Origin: Coptis chinensis
Lineage: Eukaryota; Streptophyta; Magnoliopsida; Ranunculales; Ranunculaceae
Direction of reading: 5' to 3'
Length of the DNA: 64,000 nt
Assembly (NCBI GenBank): GCA_015680905.1
Contig: CM027381.1
Span: forward strand, 60,206,501-60,270,500
In this document: one piece after another, positions 45,930 through 57,180 of the stretch
Numbering within the stretch: position 1 is the first letter of the stretch
Layout: every line of letters begins with the position of its first letter
Notes under the pieces: model-generated
Seen by the model: the letters and a program-made list of their open reading frames with translations, nothing else
What the model was told of the DNA's origin: nothing
Databases searched by the model: none
Position numbers and translations under genes: made by a program

Positions 45930-46377
45930 TGTAGTGGGCAAATATCATACATTTAGATATTTTATATGATATTTCAAAACTCGAGATATTAATATAAGGA
46001 TCAATATTTCGGTATGTTTCGTGTTTATTTTAAACATTTGCAGGTATTGAGTAGGAAATAAAGGAGGAAGAAAATGGACACATGTCATAAATTGATTGGG
46101 TCAAAGCTAATTGAGAAGACTATATAAAGATTGAAGGAGTAGAAAAAATATTCATAGGAACATTACCACAAAAATTGTTAGAAAATAGGAGAGAGAAAAA
46201 GAGCGATTGTAAAACAGCCATTGTTGTTCAAATAAAAAGCTTGAGCTTACTTCGTATTTCTTTCTTCAACTCAATTCAAACTCATTCAAACTACATTTCC
46301 ATCACTCATCTTCAATTACGAACAATAATTCGTGTGATCTTAGATCGATCATCCAAAGATTATTCTTAGACATCACA
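45930..46377 (+). repeat. 5' LTR of a Tat/Ogre-like gypsy element
   Basis: Starts TGTAGTGGGCAAATATC inside the NAT10 fragment and ends ACATCACA, followed by a primer-binding site. A TATA box (CTATATAAAG) lies near 46120. 448 bp. No 3' LTR copy was found before the next element at 48541. Confidence 0.72.
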
Positions 46378-46378
46378 T

Positions 46379-46393
46379 TGGCGCCATATGTGC
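46379..46393 (+). other. primer-binding site of the Tat/Ogre-like element
   Basis: TGGCGCCATATGTGC one base after the LTR. TGGCGCC starts are typical PBS sequences of Tat/Athila-type plant gypsy elements (tRNA 3' end complement). Confidence 0.7.
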
Positions 46394-46506
46394 ATTGAGA
46401 ACAAGAAAATTTTAAGTTTTCTTCTTCTTCGATTTCAAATCCATGGTTTTTTCCCCTAAGTTTGAAGTAAAAGAAGGGTGAGTAGTGGATTAAGAATTGA
46501 ATTGTA

Positions 46507-48308
46507 ATGGCTCCAAATAAAAGAGCAAATAGCAAGCGAGTGGATAATGATTCACAAATAAGGGATACAAGAGCTTCAATCAGTAAGCGATATCAGGAAG
46601 AAAACATTAAAGTAGAAGTTTCACTTCAAGAAGTCTTGAAGCGATTGAGGGAAGTGGGCCGGAAAAATAGAATGCTATATTGTTAAAGAAAATCAAGAGA
46701 TGAAGAATGCAAGTCCAAGTCAGGTTTTAAAAGATCCCCATGTGGGCGAAGAGGAGGCTTGTAGTTCAAAGTCAGTTAGTCACTATACAAAAAAGGCATT
46801 AATATTAGCAAGAAACGAAAGAATTGGAGAAGCATTGCCGATACCTATAATTCTTATACCACAGCCAATCACCCTTGATGATACAAGAGATGATGTAGAA
46901 GCAGTTTGGTAACCAACTTCTCAAGAAAACTTCAGCATCGATAAGAAGATTGGCAAATGATGTCAGCAGGAACCTGATACATATATCAAAGTGTCGAGAT
47001 GATGCCCATTCCACCCAAGTTCAAGATTCCTAAATATATTCAATATGATGGGACGTTGGATCTTATGAATAATCTATTTGGATATCGACACCAATTTTCT
47101 ATCTACCAAGGAACAACTTATCTAGATTCATTATTATGTAAATCCTTCTCTTCAAGTCTAAAAGGGAAGGCTTTGAAGTGGTTTTGCTATCTGCAAGATG
47201 GATCGATATCATGCTTCAGGGAGATCGACGAAAAGTTTTTGGCCAATTATGGTCATCAGTGAGTAAAGCCAAAGCAAGTGTCGGTCTTGTTCCAACTCAA
47301 GCAAGGAAAGAAGGAATCTCTTAAAACCTTCTTGTTGCGTTCAAGGCAGAGGCGCAGCTCGTAGATCATTTAGATGAATCATAAATGATAGCAGTGATGG
47401 CATTTCAAACATGGCTTATTCTAGGTTCCGATATGCACAAGTATATGCTTCGTAAGGATATTAAAACTCTGAGAGAGTTGTATGATAAAACTGAGAAAGA
47501 TGAGTAAGTTGAAGAAGGTATTCTAGCAGCATCGGTTCAACCAATGTTGCAGGTGTCGGAATCAAGTAAGTCTACCAAGGAGGAGAACTATAGCAAATCC
47601 GAGAAGAGGAAATTGACTGAATCTTATCCAAAATCAAAAAATCAACCTTCACAGAAAAAGAAGTTTGAAAGGTCACTGAAAGAGGAATTAGATCCAAGTA
47701 GTTATATCACTATTAATACTACAGTGGAAAACATTTTAAGGAGGGTGGGGAAAGAACCTTATTTCCAGCATCTGACGTATAAACTTTGGGAGATATTAGA
47801 TAAACCATTCTGCAATTTCCATAAGGTTAAGAATCACAAGACAAATAAGTGTCTGCAACTGCTCAGAGAAGTGGACAGATTAATGAGAGATGGAAAGCTT
47901 AGGGAGTTTAGAGCTGATCCTACACCGGAAGTGACAGCTATGGTAAATGATAAGCCCTTAGGGGTAATCAAGATGATATATAAGGGGGTTATCCCACAGA
48001 AAAAGATTATAAGGGATAAAATCTGGAAGATATCGATAGTCAAAGAAGTATTAGATGTGAACATGGAGCCGATACCGGTGAACCCTACACTAGTATCGGC
48101 AAGCATAACAGGAGCTATTATGTTTGTACCTGATGATCTATCAAAGATAATGCTACCTGATAAACGTGTAATTGTACGTTTATTGGTTTTTATACTTAAG
48201 TCCAAAGTTCACAATCTGAAGTCCGAAGTCCGAAGATCAAAGTCCAAAGTCCAAAGTTCGTATAGTCGTCCATTTAGTCAAATTACCTTACTCACGTGGG
48301 TTTGGTAA
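46507..48308 (+). pseudogene. Tat/Ogre-like gypsy gag
   Basis: The start MAPNKRANSKR at 46507 leads into broken frames. Frame 46999-47262 has PPKFKIPKYIQYDGTLDLMN, LLCKSFSSSLKGKALKWFCY and FREIDEKFLANYGHQ, the gag capsid core of the Tat clade. After stops, the frame 47544-48308 (254 codons) has a Lys/Ser-rich linker, CNFHKVKNHKTNKCLQLLRE (a C-x2-H-x4-H-x4-C style knuckle) and VDRLMRDGKLREF. The last 35 residues are encoded by a short tandem repeat (48197-48262), after which homology ends. Pol is absent. Confidence 0.78.
48197..48262 (+). repeat. AAGTCCRAAGTC short tandem repeat
   Basis: About six degenerate units of roughly 8-11 bases (AAGTCCAAAGTTC, GAAGTCCGAAG, TCAAAGTCC) at the 3' end of the gag frame. 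Confidence 0.75.
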
Positions 48309-48540
48309 GATAGATCGAGTAAGGGATTGTCCAAACCTTAGTGCACGACAAGGTTCACAACTGGATTACAACTTTTGGTGAGTAGGATTTTAGGTTTTTT
48401 AGTTGGTTTAATTAAATTAACAGTAATGTAAATAATGTAAATTACTAATGATGATTTCGATGTAAATAAACAAAGATAGAGAAATAGGGAAAGGGTTAAC
48501 AATACTCATGCAAGAATCATTTTTTAACAATTTATATTAC
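48309..48540. other. junction between Tat/Ogre-like and Athila-like elements
   Basis: AT-rich, no gene. The left edge of the next LTR is not sharp, so the exact boundary was not found. Confidence 0.4.
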
Positions 48541-49879
48541 CACATCACTACAGCTCTAATTCGTCTCGAGTTCATAGACAAACCCGAGACGACGTCGAGT
48601 ATTGATCCCTAGCAAAATGCCCACATCTCTGAGCGGCATCGCACTAGCATAATGAGTTGAACTAATATTTCATCTCTAGAATATCATTTCAGCTCCTGGT
48701 TCGATTCTACATCAGCTGGACAAATTGGGGAGCTGTCTAACACCAGAGAGTCGCGCCCGAGACATTTTGGGTCTCTCGAGAGGCTGATTCGAGCATCGGA
48801 CTTCAAATTTTGTGATCTTAGTCATTTTGGGACCGGATGTGTAATCTACACCTAATTCCTAAGCAGTGATTCTAGAATATTAAAGAGTCAATCCAGATTC
48901 TCACACGAGTAGCATAACCCTTCCCCTGAGGGGGGGGGGGGAATTAGCTCATGGTCATTGAAGGAATAATTAAACTTGCTGTATACATTAAATAAGTAAA
49001 TGCAGGACATGAATTAAACTTGAAGAGAAATGACTTTTATTAAGAAGAAATGACTTACAGTATTTAAGCTGCTGAAATGAAAAGGACGGAATGTAAGTGT
49101 TGGAAATGAAAAACTACAGATGATTAACTAGCTAATGTATAGGCTAAAGCATAAAATGCTGAAGGCCGAATAATGAAGACCCCCCTCACATATATATAGG
49201 CTGGAGACTCTTCACGTGAAGTCCCAACATTTAACAGGTTTTGTTTCATTCAATTTGTTAAGATCAAAACTTCGTATTTATAAAGTTTTGCCTTATTATA
49301 ATTTGTTTTGTCCTTTTATGTTTTGGTTTTGTCTTTTAGCCCAATTCAATTCAAACATTGAATTGGTATGTGTCTTTCCATTGCAAGGTGGCACAAAATT
49401 GTGACCATCACTTGCCACCTGTCTATGCTGACTCGTTATGCCTTTGGGCCCGCAGAGTGGGTTCACTTAGTGTGTCCGGTGGCACTGATTTTGGTGTTTT
49501 TACAACTTTCTGTCTTTGCGTAGAGTTCGTTGCCCCGGTTGCTCTAGCAGTTCACTAGCCATCGTCAGCATCCAGATTTATCAGATGTGAGCTTCAGAAG
49601 TTAGCTACTTCTTTATATGTGGACCCGTTCTGCACTGGTTTTGTTCTTTTGGAAACTTCGGCTCTAGTCAGGCTTTGTTGGGCTTCACTAAGGTTGAGTA
49701 GGGAACTTCAAATATTCCAGTATTCCCGTACTTCGATGCATGTTTTATCATTATATTCATGTTAACTGCGGAAACCTGCAAAAGTATAAAAATATAATTA
49801 TTACATGATTATTAAACACATAATCGACCAAAATGCTATGTCTCTTGGGGTTTAATATTACAGTTTTGGGTGCTTATCA
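48541..49879 (-). repeat. Athila-like 3' LTR, minus orientation
   Basis: On the minus strand it starts at 49879 with TGATAAGCACCC directly after a polypurine tract. It aligns over its whole length with 57885-59226, including a G12 run (48930-48941) and the block CCGCAGAGTGGGT. The 3' terminal CA is not obvious, so the left edge is where the two copies stop matching. Confidence 0.78.
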
Positions 49880-49880
49880 C

Positions 49881-49891
49881 ACCACCCCCAA
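49881..49891 (-). other. polypurine tract (minus)
   Basis: Minus strand TGGGGGTGGT next to the LTR start; same context (GACAAGCAAAGTGCT) as in the plus-strand element at 10398. Confidence 0.72.
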
Positions 49892-51824
49892 ACAGCACTT
49901 TGCTTGTCCTCAAGCAAAAAAGAGACATTAAAATGATAAGTGGCCAAAAAATGTGTTATCCTAAGCTAAGTCTCATTTTCGTAGAGTGCGGTGCATTGAC
50001 CGTATGCAACAAGGCCTTGAACCACTAGGAATTCCCTAGTGGATGAGTTATAGCCTCGTGAGAGTTTTTCAGAGAAGATACTCACAAACTTCATTTATAC
50101 TACAACGACTCAGTAACAAAGGCTTGTTTCCTTAATTAATCTCTGATATCTAGACATCTTACTAGCGGGGGAAACAAGAATTTAATTCTTTCGAAATTCA
50201 AGTTAATATACATACAATAATCAAAACATCTACGTATGAGCATGCATGCAGTGAATTTATAATGAAATGTACGAGCAGGGCCGTTTCTGGATCCTTTGGA
50301 TAGCGTCCTCAAGTAGGTTCTCACCGGTATGTGTTGAAACACAATTTTTCTCTTATTTTTCCACTCAAGTTTTGCTATCTCTAGTGTGCAGTGGGCACAC
50401 GTTTCCTCACATACTCAATGACAGTCAGAGGAGCCAAGGTTGAGAAATCACAACTACTACTTATTATCACACTATCCTACTCCTAATTGAGCTAGATGTC
50501 TTTATTAGGTGTTATGGGGCATGGGAGGTAGTGTAGAAGAAAATGGAATAGAAAATTCAAAAAATGATAAGTATGAGAGAATAAGGTCTTCGAGATATTT
50601 ATACTAGAGAAATCCTTAGTTTCTTTCTTGCTTCTAACATGGGTTTCCATACTTGGCTTTTTTAAGCTTTTCTATTCCCTTTTGATTTGATTTTGGGGGA
50701 AATTATAACTTTGATATTTCTTTTGATTTTTGGAAACATATTTCTATTTTCTTTTTTCTTTTCTTCTGAAACAGGTAACTGATTTTGATTTGTGACAAGT
50801 TTTTCTCTTCATTTTTTCGCACTTTATCCTATTTCTCATACTCATCATCTAGGTAGGCTTATTTATTTGTGGTTAATAGATGGGTAATGAATTTTTGGTG
50901 AAATAGAAAGAGTTAATGAAAGGTTCAGTGGGGCGACTAGCGGTAATTTTTTTTTATAGGTGTGAATTTTTGGCTATATCGATCCAAAGAAGGCCTAAAT
51001 TCCCGCCTAGGATTTGGGTAGTGATCAAGTAAATAGATGTGTGAATTTCTTTACTCGGAAAAACTACTCCTCTGTGGCATTACTCACATATCACACATTT
51101 TGAAGCTTTTTGGTTAGATTCTTACAGGATATGAAAACTAAATTGTCTAACCGTGGGTCCCAGAAACTTACTGTTGTGTACATTTAATGATAGTCAGTGC
51201 ATAAATGCTCATAAAAAGATGTAAAAACTATTGCATATGTATTAAATTAAGTTTCTAAGAACAAGTCGTAATTCTAATGTTAGGGTGAGATTTCTAAATA
51301 TTTTTCATCACAGAAAAGGAAATAAGAATTTGTCACTAAATATATTTATTTAGACATAAAGTAAACTATGCATGCTTAATTTTTGCGAAAGGTTCTCACC
51401 AACCCCCAAATAATCGGACACTGTGTCGTCAAAGTGTTAAGAGAAAGAAAGAGTATACTTGAGAGGCTTTGAGCAAAAATATAGATGACATCTTCTATAG
51501 AAATTTATTGTAACATACTATATATTATACATCATAAAAGTGAAAGCACACTGTTAGGTTATTTATTTATCTCACATCAAAACATAAAACAAATATGTAC
51601 ATGCATCAACTCACATTGCCCCAACCAAGAACTGGGGGATGGTCCATCCGTCCTTCGTCTATGTAGAAATGTCATTCCTTTGCATCACGCCAATCTATCA
51701 TAGCTTTCCAGACTTTGCTCCACTTCCTCTTCTTTGTAGTGTCCAGATGAGCTATCATTTTATCATCATTAGGGAAGGAACGAACTTTCTTTATATACCT
51801 TGCAGGGCGCCGCCATGTCCAAAA
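49892..51824 (-). other. 3' non-coding region of the Athila-like element
   Basis: Matches the 3' region at 9790-10397 and 59239-60070. It contains the conserved inverted-repeat block (49992-50042). Beyond 50900 no counterpart was seen in the other copies, and no gene is supportable (frames at 51485-51998 plus lack motifs). Confidence 0.6.
49992..50042 (-). other. conserved inverted-repeat block, second copy
   Basis: On the minus strand the 8-bp arms CCACTAGG/CCTAGTGG and loop are identical to those at 10253-10273. AAGGCCTT is identical, and the third hairpin TGCAT/ATGCA has loop ACGGTCA instead of ATGGTAA. Confidence 0.6.
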
Positions 51825-52640
51825 TTACAAAGAATGAATAATCTTGTTTGTTGGACGCATATAGTCAACCTTGACCCAATCTTGAAAAGTGGCCACAAAC
51901 TGTGGGAAGTACGTCATCACTATCCTGCATGCTATAAATGGCAGGGTGATATAGTGCTGCCGAAAAGACCGAGCCCTCTTAAGGTTCTCAATTACTAGGT
52001 CTGTGATGTCGAAGGCGGTATGTTGTTGGGCCAGTGCATGGAACGTCTTACAAGCTGACTTTGATGCAGTGGAAAAATGCCAATCCCCCATGATGTTTAG
52101 ATGAATAAATAATATGGCAGTTCCAACATTCATGGTCATACTGGCTAGTGGAATAGTGAAGTCTGGCCATCGGCCAGCTTCGACACGTTCACTGATCTGG
52201 GCAAGGCCATCGCCATAACGGGCGACAAATTTTTCCTAAGAATAGTCGTTAAAGTTGTTTTCTATCATGTATTGGATGGGGATGTCTGGCTGAAAAGGAG
52301 GAAGGTCTAGAGCCATAACAACTGTTGGCTCGTAAAAAGAGTGTTGGGTGTTACCAATACGGATTGTAAATCCGTTCAAAGGGAAACCCTGTACAACATG
52401 TAGATCTTTCATATGATCGTATAAATAAGTTGCCAAACCTGGGGAGTATGTATGCTCCGGGTGTAGAATAAGGGAGTTCCAACTGACTCGAGTGATGAAG
52501 TCTCTGAAAAGATGTCCATATCTTTGGAGAATTCGACAAGAACGAATGGAAAGATTGTTCCGGAATCATTTTGGAGCTTCCATTGTAGAAGATGTGTGAA
52601 GAAAGATGCTACTGTTAGACAAAGATAAACAAATATTAGA
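51825..52640 (-). pseudogene. unidentified long ORF in Athila-like element, one internal stop, one shift
   Basis: On the minus strand a splice-acceptor-like TTTGTCTAACAG (about 52615) precedes LLQWKLQNDSGTIFPFVLVE and FSKDMDIFSETSSLESVG. After a shift near 52455, HTYSPGLATYLYDHMKDLHV, FPLNGFTIRIGNTQHSFYEP and ALDLPPFQPDIPIQYMIE follow. A TAG at 52236 interrupts, then the same frame continues KFVARYGDGLAQISERVEAG, MNVGTAILFIHLNIMGDWHF and ACKTFHALAQQHTAFDITDL to 51825. About 260 residues in total. I do not recognise a family. It lies between a transposon-protein copy and the 3' end of the element. Confidence 0.5.
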
Positions 52641-52699
52641 ATATGATGAGAATAATTAAGTAAAAAACAAATAACCATAGTGGAAATTGCACTATATTT

Positions 52700-53700
52700 A
52701 AAAAACTAAAAAGAAAATGACAAAGAACATAAAATTGCAAAATTTAAATTGTGTCATGGGCCTAAAAAATCTGGCGAGGATCCTTTTGTGAAAGGAATCC
52801 ATTTATAAGATCTTCGATGCCGTCAATCCCGGCAACATTTCGTTGCATAATTTCACTCGTAATCCGTAAATCTCGTGGTTCTATATTATGAGAGTGTGAT
52901 TTGTCGTGAAGCAGGTTGTGATCGCGGCAAGAATTGTGCTTGTTCCTCTTGCTGTATTGTCCACAGGTCGTGAAATTCAAGGAGACTGGTGATGATAATG
53001 TTCTGACGTTTGTATAATGTCATCAGTCCTTATTGAATTAAACGAAGGCCTTCCATAGGATTAAATACATTGCTTAATGTATTTTCAATGAAGATGTTGT
53101 CAGCGGAACAAGCTTCTTCGGTTTCTATATTGACATGGTTCTTTGCAACGTCGGGATTCCAGAAACTGTTCCTACAAACTGAGTGAATGGTAAGAATGTT
53201 AGCTGTTCTGAGAGGTGTATTAGGAGAAGTACTAGAAAAACCCTAACGCATCATGATAAGTGTCACAATGGTTGGCAAAGGAGCTGCCTTTTTCCTGGCA
53301 CGTGCGATAGCGTTCTAGAGAAATTTAATAATGCAAAAATCATTGCAGTTAGTCTGCAAGACCCAGAGTAGATGGAGGAGGGGTTTTGTTATTTCGGAAG
53401 TTTTAGATGTGCCGAGCACATTATGAGCTAGCCATTAGATCACAGATAATTGGTTCTTTTGCAAGTATCGCTGATAAACAACACGGTTTTTCCGGTTGTA
53501 TTCACCGTGAAGGATAGTTGCAAACATCAGATGCCTGATATTGTCGAATGGTGAATCCTGAAGGTGTACCCCTTGGTTTGTAATGGGAATTTGAAGTACC
53601 TCGGAGATAATTTCCATAGTCAATTCACGCTAGCATCCGTTTGCACGGACAAATAATTGCCCATTTTGGAAATAACCGTGTTTATAGAACAAAAGGACCA
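52700..53700 (-). pseudogene. plant transposon-protein ORF, second minus copy (broken)
   Basis: Minus frame 53623-53435 has MEIISEVLQIPITNQG and FDNIRHLMFATILHGEYNRK, YQRYLQKNQLSVI, homologous to the ORFs at 7107 and 55860. Downstream broken frames give HLLWVLQ, and 52980-52762 holds the C-terminal part (ITSEIMQRNVAGIDGIEDLI). Stops and shifts throughout. Confidence 0.55.
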
Positions 53701-54780
53701 ATTCTCTGGAAAAAAAAATGCCTGCTTATGATGTAAAAGAGGGTTTCATCCTCGACGTAAAATTTATGTGTCAAAAAATGGATGAAAAAGACCGTTTTGG
53801 AAATTTTCCATAAAATTTTGCTCAGGCACGAAAATTCGAGTGAGGGCCATTAAAGATGGAGTGGTGAAGAAAATTCAGCGGAAAAAGGGAAGTTGGTGTT
53901 TAGAGGTGTATTATTTTTATAAATAGGCACCAATCCGAAGATGTAGAAAATACAGATCGAGGTGTCACAGGGTAGTTAGACCACGTGTATCTTCTAAATT
54001 TTGGCGCAAAAGATGTAGTGTGGATGAGAAGATTGGGGAATGTGACTATAAGGAGTGCCCATTTTTTTTTTCTTTATTATTTATTTATTTTTTATTTTTT
54101 TATTTTGCGTAAATAAATAATGTAAGTAGAAGGCAAAGGAAGATGTAAATATAATATTACAATAAGATGTAAGAACGTACAGAGGTGTGGAAACGCATCA
54201 TAATGATACGGAAAATAAAATACAAACCTAATTATTAGATATAACTATATGCCACATTAACAACATTACTATAATAAAACAACCGAGCATGAAGACTTGA
54301 GTAGCATATTCAATCTGCTGCTGCTCAAACTTTTCTAGTGCATTCATGAATCTTGAAACTTGGAGCGATCAAAAAAACGATTTTTAGAATAAGAAGTGGA
54401 GAGGGGAGAAAATGAAAGGAGTGAAATGTGAGGAATGTGTTGAACTTATTTATAGAAGAAAATTGAGCTGTTTTCTGACCGTTTTTAGATGCGATTTCAT
54501 GACCGTTTTTGGTGCGTTTTCATGACCGTTTTCTGACCGTTTAGTAAAACGTTAGTTTACGGTAAAATTTGCCTGTTAAGTGTGACATCTAAAATATATA
54601 TGTATATATATATATTATTATTACTAGTATAATTATATATGTTTCTACCTATATAATATAATATTGGAGATAGCTAATATACTATTTGACAAAGCAGAAA
54701 TTTTGGAGAATGTAGGAATTAACAAACGTCCTAGGTTCGAAAATAAAAATGCAAATACATAAATAAAATATCCGACATAA
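53701..54780 (-). other. AT-rich spacer with TGACCGTTTT repeats
   Basis: No gene. 54062-54115 is a T/A-rich tract. 54474-54545 has four degenerate copies of (T)GACCGTTTTT(C/A)(T/G). 54595-54620 is an AT dinucleotide stretch. Confidence 0.5.
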
Positions 54781-55860
54781 TTAATATACAAGAACGGTGA
54801 AAATAAACTGTCTACTGAGAATCCTCGGGGGTTGTAGGAGAATCCTCGGGGCGTGCAGAAGAAGAAGAACCGGGGAGTCCCGCGACTGACGGCGCAGGGG
54901 ACGAGCTCCTATGGAGGCTAGCTGCTCCTGGATATCACCCGAGTATCCATCACCGGGCTTGAAATCGATCTTTGGTTTGCCATGAACATTCACTGGAACT
55001 TGTTCTGGCGAGTAGTGATTTGGTCCTGAAATGCATTCATGGAAGTTCGCATTTTCTTTGAAATTCAAATTCACCCATGCCGGCAGCCCGTGGCGAAAGT
55101 GGTCATATCCGTCCTTAACTTCGCCCAAGGCATGTTTCATCGATACCGGCGAAAGTGTACATGTCTCTCATGCCCTTTGTTCATAGCAAAGGCATCCATA
55201 GGGTGGCTCATCTTACTCATAGCAGTCTCATCAAAATAGGGTGGGTGAGATAGGCCTATGTTAGTGTGCTTTCGGCAGCTATTTTGTGGGGTTCCTAAGG
55301 GGCCGAAAGATGCATTTTTAAAGACAAGCATATTCTCATATAGTGGTATAGGAAGTAGCGGGGTGGCAGACAGGAAACCCAAATTAATCATAACTTGCGT
55401 TATAAGAACGGCAAGAGGGGCTGGAGAGTGGCATGCGTAATAATATAAAAAAGAAAGGTAACTATGCAGAAGTTACCCTTTCGCTCTTGGAGGATCCAGA
55501 GAAGGTGGAGGAAAGTCTTGTTGATGTCCGAGGGCTTTGAGGTGCCAATGACGTTCAGTCCTAGCCATTGAGTCACAGCCAGCTGGTTCCGTCACATCGA
55601 GCGAAGATACGGGCATTTCCCATCTATGTTGTACTCGCCCTCGATTAGTGTGTCGAGCATTAGGTTGTAAGTCCGTGGGTACACGGACTACTGCTGAGTC
55701 AGCACGTGGTCGACCAGAGGAATGCCCGTGACCCCGGAGATCAAAATGGGTATGACTTCGTGGCGCACATCGTCGATGGTAACCCAAAAGTGGTTGCCAT
55801 TAAAGCTCCCATTGTCGTAAAATTTCATCACCAATCCTTAGAATAAAGCCCGCCATTAGC
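54781..55860 (-). pseudogene. plant transposon-protein ORF, third minus copy (broken)
   Basis: In the minus frame around 55680-55480: YNLMLDTLIEGEYNIDGKCP, then TGA, then NQLAVTQWLGLNVIGTSKPS and LHLLWILQERKGNFCI, a close match to the ORF at 7107. It continues through MINLGFLSATPLLPIPLYEN (55391) and MKHALGEVKDGYDHFRHGLP to 54781, the C-terminal part. The in-phase frame 55473-55787 listed by an ORF finder is a shadow. A stop and at least two shifts. The region is more GC-rich than its surroundings. Confidence 0.6.
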
Positions 55861-56676
55861 ATATAACAAGTACTCCCATCCTCTAGAGTGAATTTCATTA
55901 TCAAAGAATGGAGCAAACATCCCATTTTTGAATAAAGTTCAAAAAATTTTCTCCACACAAATTCGCCTGTTTCCGGCCATTACTGCTCTTAGGGAGAGGC
56001 TGGCTATTGATTTATGATGAGGGGGGAGAAATGGGACTTGGCCGATGGAAGGAATTGGATTCGAGTCTGTAGGAGTCGCGGCGCGAGACACGGATATAAC
56101 ATGGGCTGTCTCTCGCGCGAGACCGAATCGAGAGGGACAAGATCTAGATATTGGGGAAGACGAAATGTGTAATGGTGACGCGTGTTTTCGGGTTTAAATG
56201 GACCGAGAATTCGAGATTTGGTTGGGCCCAAAAAAATTTCCCAAGCCCAAATCAAGCCTAAAGCTCGATTTAAGCCTAAAAAATCTAAACGCTTACCCAC
56301 AACTCGTTTGGACTCCGAATTGGATGAATGAGATATCGAAATGATCGGCACAAAAAATGCCATCCAATTATATGAGTCATTCTCAAAGGTCACAAGAGTT
56401 TTTGAAAAGAAAGGAGGGGTGTTTTATTTATAAACAAATGTTTTATTTATATATAAGGGAGATTACGTGAAAAACACTAGATGTCTAGAAGAGTCAACAT
56501 CTGAGGTTGAACACGAATCTCTATGTGCACAACTTAATGCATGGGAATTTGTTTATAAAAGGCAACAATATATACATATCTACAAAGTGAATATTTTAAC
56601 GTTAGATCCTCAGGACGAATCGAGTCTTATAAAGTCAGATTCTCAAGACGTTTGCAAGTCTTTTAATGTCAGATTC
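55861..56676 (-). other. spacer upstream of transposon-protein copy
   Basis: No gene with motifs. Minus 56350-56310 reads GATCATTTCGATATCTCATT and ATTCGGAG, partly matching the spacer block at 6645-6690. Confidence 0.45.
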
Positions 56677-57021
56677 TCAAGACGATTCCCAACCCGTGGG
56701 AGGAACGGCGCAGCGACGAAGATTATCCTGCGCAGCTGGTGTCAAACAAAAGTATACCTTAAATTGGCTAGTATCGGATAGGAAGTGAAGACCTTGACAG
56801 AAGGGTGTTTGGCAATACATACACCACCCTTTTCTTTGCACGTGTTGTTTACGAGTAAAAGTACTACGACCATTCCCTATTTGTAATGAGTGAGACTTAC
56901 ACCAAATGATTAGCTGAAGTTCGCGAGGCAGAGAGTAGAAAAAGGAAGGGAAGGAAGGAGGTGAAATTTTAGGTACCCATCGTTTACCGACATGCACGTT
57001 TGCTCGTGTTGCAGAAGACAT
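56677..57021 (-). CDS. small conserved retroelement ORF, unknown family, copy 2
   Basis: 114 residues. From about residue 27 it aligns with the ORF at 14599-14880: FYSLPRELQLIIW, GRSTFTRKQ, KGWCMYCQTP, FKVYFCLTPAA and a PPTGWESS end. Roughly 40 percent of aligned positions are identical by eye. The N-terminal 26 residues (MSSATRANVHVGKRWVPKIS) have no counterpart. It lies 160 bases downstream of integrase, as in the other element. No family recognised; the shared WCMxCQT suggests a small metal site or disulphide. Confidence 0.6.
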   Translation of the reverse strand: MSSATRANVHVGKRWVPKISPPSFPSFFYSLPRELQLIIWCKSHSLQIGNGRSTFTRKQHVQRKGWCMYCQTPFCQGLHFLSDTSQFKVYFCLTPAAQDNLRRCAVPPTGWESS

Positions 57022-57180
57022 TTATACTCAGTTTTGAAATAGAGTTTTCGTGGACTAAGGTTCCAGCGCTTGCAACCACACACTTCAAAAAACTTTTGAG
57101 ATCATAAAATAGAAGATGGCCCAGCTACCAAAATGGCGTACCCTTTATAGAAACAAGATTGAGTATGCCAAATGAAGCAT

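Noticed and set aside
55473-55787. 104-codon Arg/His/Pro-rich minus frame
   Set aside because: The neighbouring frame clearly encodes the transposon-protein domain (NQLAVTQWLGLNVIG), so this one is a shadow.
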